A DNA stretch of 64,000 nt from Microglena sp. YARC (lineage: Eukaryota; Chlorophyta; Chlorophyceae; Chlamydomonadales; Chlamydomonadaceae), in assembly GCA_022414725.1 (NCBI GenBank), contig CM039465.1:21140556-21204555 (forward strand). The letters are read 5' to 3'. The stretch's first letter is position 1; every line of letters begins with the position of its first letter. Both the position numbers and the translations under genes were made by a program. The notes below the pieces were generated by a model. It worked only from the letters and a program-made list of their open reading frames with translations, was not told where the DNA came from and ran no database searches. Below, piece by piece: positions 26,701 through 32,700 of this stretch.

Positions 26701-29700
26701 GACCAGCTTCCCCCTGCCTGCTTCTCCCTGACCAGCATCCCCCTACCTGCTTCCCCCTGACCAGCTTCCCCCTACCTGCTTCCCCCTGACAAGCTTCCCC
26801 CTACCTGCTTCCCCCTGCCTCCTCCCCCCTGTCCAGCTTCCCCCTACCTGCTGACCAACTTCCCCCTGCCTGCTTCCCCCTGACCAGCTTCCCCCTACCT
26901 GCTGACCAGCTTCCCTCTGCCTGCTTTCCCCTGACCAGCTTCCCCCTACCTGCTGACCAGCTGCCCCCTGCCTGCTTTCCCCTGACCAGCTGCCCCCTGC
27001 CAGCTTTCCCCCTACCTGCTTCCCCCTGCCTGCTTCCCCTGACCAGCTCCCCCCTACCTGCCTCCCCCTGACCAGCTTCCCCTAACTGCTTCCCCCCGCC
27101 TGCTCCCCCCTGGCCAGCTTTCACCTACCAGCTTCCCGATTCCTGCTGACCAGCATCCCCCTACCTGCTGACCAGCTTCCCCCTACCTGCTTTCCCCTGA
27201 CCAGCTCCCTCCTGACCAGCTTCCCCCTACCAGCTTCCCCCTTCCTGCTGACCAGCTGCCCCCTACCTGCTTTCCCCTGACCAGCTCCCTCCTGACCAGC
27301 TTCCCCTACCAGCTTCCCCCTTCCTGCTGACCAGCTTCCCCCTTCCTGCTTTCCCCTGACCAGCTTCCCCCTGCCAGCTTCCCCCTACCTGCTTCCCCCT
27401 GCCTGCTTTCTCCTGACCAGCTTCCCCCTACCAGCTTCCCCCTACCTGTAAGGGCGGGTTCCACAGCGCAAAGGCCTTGGGGCCATGCGGAGACCCATCC
27501 TTAGAAATGTGGCAGATTTCATCAAGGCCCAGGATCTGCTGGGCGTGCTCGCTCGGGTTCGCGATGGTGGCGCTTGCAACGACAAAAGGTTGGGAGAGAG
27601 CCATAGTATGAGCAGAGGCGGCGCAGGCGGCGCATGACCATCGCTGTATGGCATCCAAAGGCTCCCACATAGGAGTGACCCTATAATCAAGGGTTTAAGG
27701 TTTAGGGTTTAGGGTATAGGGTTTAGGGTTTAGGGTTTGGTCACGGTACTGGAAAGCGACACTAACAATGACCTTTGCTGTATGTTATCCAAAGGCTCCG
27801 ACATAGGAGTGACCCTACAATGTGTGTGAGGGTGTGGGTGTGGGTGGGAGAGGGGGTTGGGGGTGGAGATAGGTGTGTGTGTCTTGGGGGGGGGGGGGGG
27901 GGGGGGGGGCAGTGGGAGTGGAGTTTGGTTGAGGTGTTTTTGTAGGGCCTACAGGTAGGTCTGTTCTGCTACCAGCTATCACAGTGCTGGAAAGCAACAC
28001 GGCCAATGACCATGTCTGTATGGCATCCAAAGGCTCCGACATAGGAGTGACCCTTTAATCAAAACAGTATGGTTAGGGACTAGGGTTTAGGGTTCAGGGT
28101 TTAGGGTTTGGTCACGGGACTGGAAAGCAACACTACCAATGACCATGGCGGAATGGCATCCAAAGGCTCCAGCATAGGTGTGGCCTTCCAATCAAGGTAG
28201 TAGGGTTTAGGGTTTACGGTTTAGGGTTTGGGGTTCAGGGTTTGGTCACAGGGCTGACTTTCCCCAGCTACGGCGTACGGGAGGGTCCCCTGAACACCAC
28301 GCCCCTCCAGGCGTTATCTTTTTCTGTATAGACTATCCGCAGGAGCAGCCCAGAAACTTTAAGTCAGGCTGATCCATATTTTCTGAGAACGGGGCTGTAA
28401 TGGCATGTATCATGGCGATAGTTACTTTACTTTTGAGTTACTTTTCAGGTCATTCTGAGCACTTCATTTAGGGGGGTGGTGGGGGGGGGATTTTTGTCTC
28501 CTCCCGCTATCCGGATAGATATTCACGGAGCACAAACCCACCTCATCAACAACTATGATCTTGAGTTTGGATAGGAAGTGCCTGAAATCAGCATGCTTTG
28601 GTAAGAAGCTGCAATGCAACATGTCCGGGTTCGTGATCAGCAGTTGTGCAGTCGAGCGAATAACCTCCCGCTCTTCCATGGGAGTGTCCCCGTCGTACAG
28701 CTGCACTGCATCTGACTTCTCTCTTCCAAAGGCAGAAGCTACCAGCTGCCTCAGGGAACCCTTTTGATCTTGTGCGAGAGCCTTGGTTGGAAACATAAAC
28801 AACGCTGATGCTGAGGGGTCTGTATGCAAGGCTTCAATGACAGGGAGGGCATAACAGAGACTTTTACCGCTAGCGGTGGAGGTCGTGACCACTGTATGGT
28901 GGCCAGAGAGGACATTGTCAATGGCTTCAGCCTGGTGACAGAAGAGGTTGTCGATTCCTTTTGCATGCAAGGCCCTGACGGATGGCTCGCTCAGGGGGGC
29001 TGAGGGCGTGGCGTAGACGGGTTGCCTGATGCCTGTACGTTCAACGTGGCAGAGCTGCAGGTGCGAGGGTGAAGGTTGGGGTTGGCGATTGTGGGTTGTG
29101 GTGAGGTGGGTTGTGGTGGGTTGTGGTGAGGTGGGGCGGGGTGGAGTGGGGTGGGGTTGGGTGGGGTGTAATGGGTTGTGGTGGTTGTGGTGGGTTGTGG
29201 TGGGTTGTGGTGGGTTGTGGTGGGTTGTGGTGAGGTGGGCGGGGTGGAGTGGGGTGGGGTGTGGTGGGGTGGGTTGTGGTGGGTGGGATGGGGGGCTGAG
29301 GGCATGGCGTAGATAGGTTGCCTGATGCCCGTACGTTCAACGTGGCAGAGCTGCAGGTGCGAGGGTGAAGGTTGGGGTTGGCGGTTGTGGGTTGTGGTGA
29401 GGTGGGTTGTGGTGGGGGTGGGTGGGTTGTGGTGGGGCGGGGTGGAGTGGGGTGGGTGGGGTGGGTGTGATGGGTTGTGGTGGGGTTGGGTGGGTGGGGT
29501 GGGGTGGGATGGAGGGCTGAGGGCGTGGCGTAGATAGGTTGCCTGATGCCCGTACGTTCAACGTGGCAGAGCTGCAGGTGCGAGAGTAAAGGTTGGGGTT
29601 GTGGGTTGTGGGGGGTTGGGGGGGTTGTGTTGTGCTTGGGTTGTGGGGGGTTGTGGTTGGGTGCTGAGGGCGTGGCATAGATGGGTTGCCTGATGCCGGT

Positions 29701-32700
29701 GCGTTCTACGTGGCAGAGCTGCAGGTGCGAGGGTAAAGGTTGGGTTGTGGCTTGGTGGTTGAGGTTGGGTTTGAGGTGGTGGTTTGTGGTTTGTGGTTGT
29801 GGTTTGTGGGTAGTAGGTTGTGGGTAGTGGGTTGTGGGTTGTGGGTTGTGGGTTGTGGGTTGTGGGTAGTGGGTTGTGGGTTGTGGGTTGTGGGTTGAGG
29901 GTTGTGGTTTGTGGGTTATGGTTTGTGGGTAGTGGTTTGTGGGTACTGGTTTGTGGGTACTGGTTTGTGGTTTGTGGGTAGTGGGTTGTGGGTAGTGAGT
30001 TGGAGCTTTGGGTAGTGGGTTGTACGTAGTTGGTCGTGGGTTGTGGGTTGCCGGTAGAGGGATGTGGGTCGTGGGTTATGTTTGGGGGAGGGGGGGCACG
30101 GGACATTCAAACAAATGCGAGCCATGGTGAGGTTTGTTGTTTGTGGTTGTGGTTCGTGGTTTGTGGTTTGTGTTTTGAGGGTTGTACGTTGTGGGTTGTG
30201 GGTTGTGGGTAGGGTTTAGGGTTCTGGGTCGAGGGTTGCGGGTTGTGGGTTGTGGCCACACCCATACCTGCTGCTCATACCACTCCAGCTTACGCACATC
30301 CATCGCATCAATCTTAACACACACATAAATGTTATATGACACCCAGGGGCCACACCCCTACCTGCTGCTCGTACCACTCCAGCTTACGCACATCCATCGC
30401 ATCAATCTACTCACACCCATACATGTTATATGACATCCAGGGGCCACACCCCTACCTGCTGCTCGTACCACTCCAGCTTACGCACATAGATCGCATCAAT
30501 CTACACACACCCATACATGTTACATGACCCCCAGGGGCCACAACCACACCTGCTGCTCATACCACTCCAGCTTACGCACATCCATCGCATCAATTTACTC
30601 ACACCCATACATGTTACATGACCCCCAGGGGCCACACCCCTACCTGCTGCTCGTACCACTCCAGCTTACGCACATAGATCGCATCGATCTACACACACCC
30701 ATACATGTTACATGACACCCAGGGGCCACACCCCTACCTGCTGCTCGTACCACTCCAGCTCCTGCATATGCTCCAGCAAGGGCTCTGTCCCCAAAGGCTC
30801 TGTGCTCTTACAGCCAGCCACCTTTTTAAGGACCCTCGGAGGGCGGGGGGCCCCCTTGGGGTATGGGCCGGCAAGGAGGTCCTCCTCTGCAGCGACTGCA
30901 GACTCCGGCCTCTGCCCCAAGGGCTGCACACAGAGGGCAGCGTCACGCAACTTATGTATGGTCAAGGACTCTGGAGCAAACACGGAGCCTAGGTTTGCTG
31001 CATCATGTCTGCGCTTCATCTGAGCAATAGCTTCTTTGATAGCTGCCAAGAATCTGGCCCTACATCGGACAGCCATGTTTTTGCCACCTGCATGTACGTA
31101 TGTATGTTGCAGTCCAGGGGTAGGCCAAGTAGGCTAAAGGGTTTTTTCTCGGAAACTTTGGGGGCCATTGTCTCTTGGGTGGATTGATGTTTAGGGTGAT
31201 GATGATGATGATGAGGAGGAGGAGGAGAGGAGGAGGAGGAGACTACATTTTTTTTGGTGCCCTAATGGACTCCTAAGGTGCCCTCGGCTTGACGGAGTCA
31301 AGGGGGACTTACAAACATCATGCACAAAGAAGACAAGAAAAGGACAAAACCATTTTAAGGTTTGTGGTGGTTTTTCAGTGATAGCCTCTTTGATTTATTT
31401 ATCTTATCACCCGTCAAACCAGAGAAGACGCAACTCACGCTCTCCAAGAAAGTCTGCCCTCCCTTTGAAGATCGAGCTTGACGTTGCTCAATTTGTAAGA
31501 AGCCAATCACCCACTGAGATTTTCCTCCTTGACTTGTGTGTCTGCCCCAGCATCATGATTTTCACAAAACAGTGCAATGCATTGGGGTGTGCATTGGCGT
31601 GCCGTGTGGCGATAAGCCATAATATCATTACTAGCATGTTGGGGCGACAATCTGGATATTCATCGTCCAACGGGATGCTGGGGCAGACGATCAAGTCAAG
31701 GAAGAAAATCTCAGTGGGTGAATGGTCTCTTACAAATTGAGCAACGTCAAGCTCGGTCTTCAAAGGGAGGGTACACTCTCGTGGACAGCGTGAATCACGT
31801 CTTTTCTGGTTTGAAAGGTGATAAGATAGCGACCAGAATTCTGGCCCTACATAGGACAGCCATGTTATAAATATTGGAGAAACAATCTGGATGTTGATTG
31901 TCCAATGGGATAACAGAATATACACATAAAATAAATAAACAGGAACTATGCAGGTGCTTAGTTAATAAAATGAAATAAAATGAAATAAAATAAAATAAAA
32001 TAAATAAAACACAAATAAACACAGATAAACTAAAACACAAATACAAATACAAATAAATAAACAGGAACACCGCAGGTGCATAGGTCGGCACGTTCGATTC
32101 AGGCCACAGACGAAGAAGTTGTGAAGAAATTTTGAGAACGGCCTCGACCCCCCCCCCCCCACCCCCTCCCTTTGGGACCCCTCATATCTCAGCCCCCAGG
32201 CACTTGTTTTTCTTTTTTCAATGGTTTTGGGGTCTACGACCAATTAGGAGACAATTAACACCGTGCGCCTCCCCACATACGTTTTGATGGCCCCCCAAAA
32301 TAAATAAACAGAAACAACACAAGTGCATAGATCCTTATCTCAAGGCCTGGACAATGACGGCCTATTCAAGATTGAAACTTGTATGTTTGAGAGGCCTCCT
32401 TGACGGACTGATAAATCCGACATAGATATATTTTGCTATAAATGTATCTATATAGGACGTTATCTCAAGGCCTGGACAATGACGGCCTACTCAAGATTCA
32501 AAATTAACACTTGTATGTCTGAGAGGCCTCCTTGATGTACTGATAAACCAGACAAAGATATATTTTGCTATCAATATATCTATATAGATATACATGTTGG
32601 GGCCATATAGATATACTTGACGCATCCTGTGTATGTTGTTACAGTCCAGGGGTAGGCCAAATAGGCTAATGAGACTTGCCCAACCTTGATAGGAGGGGCT

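Noticed and set aside
24348..26738. 796-codon minus frame rich in GKQAGGSWS
   Set aside because: Pure translation of the donor-derived minisatellite; units shift between frames and the region is an intron of the helicase gene.
30241..30760. CRISPR-like regular repeats (94-bp period)
   Set aside because: No spacers: the whole 94 bp repeats, it contains exon sequence, and the context is eukaryotic.
31378..31925. Two related frames ([15 protein letters not shown]) on opposite strands
   Set aside because: They are the two arms of one inverted repeat, so similarity is structural and not evidence of coding.
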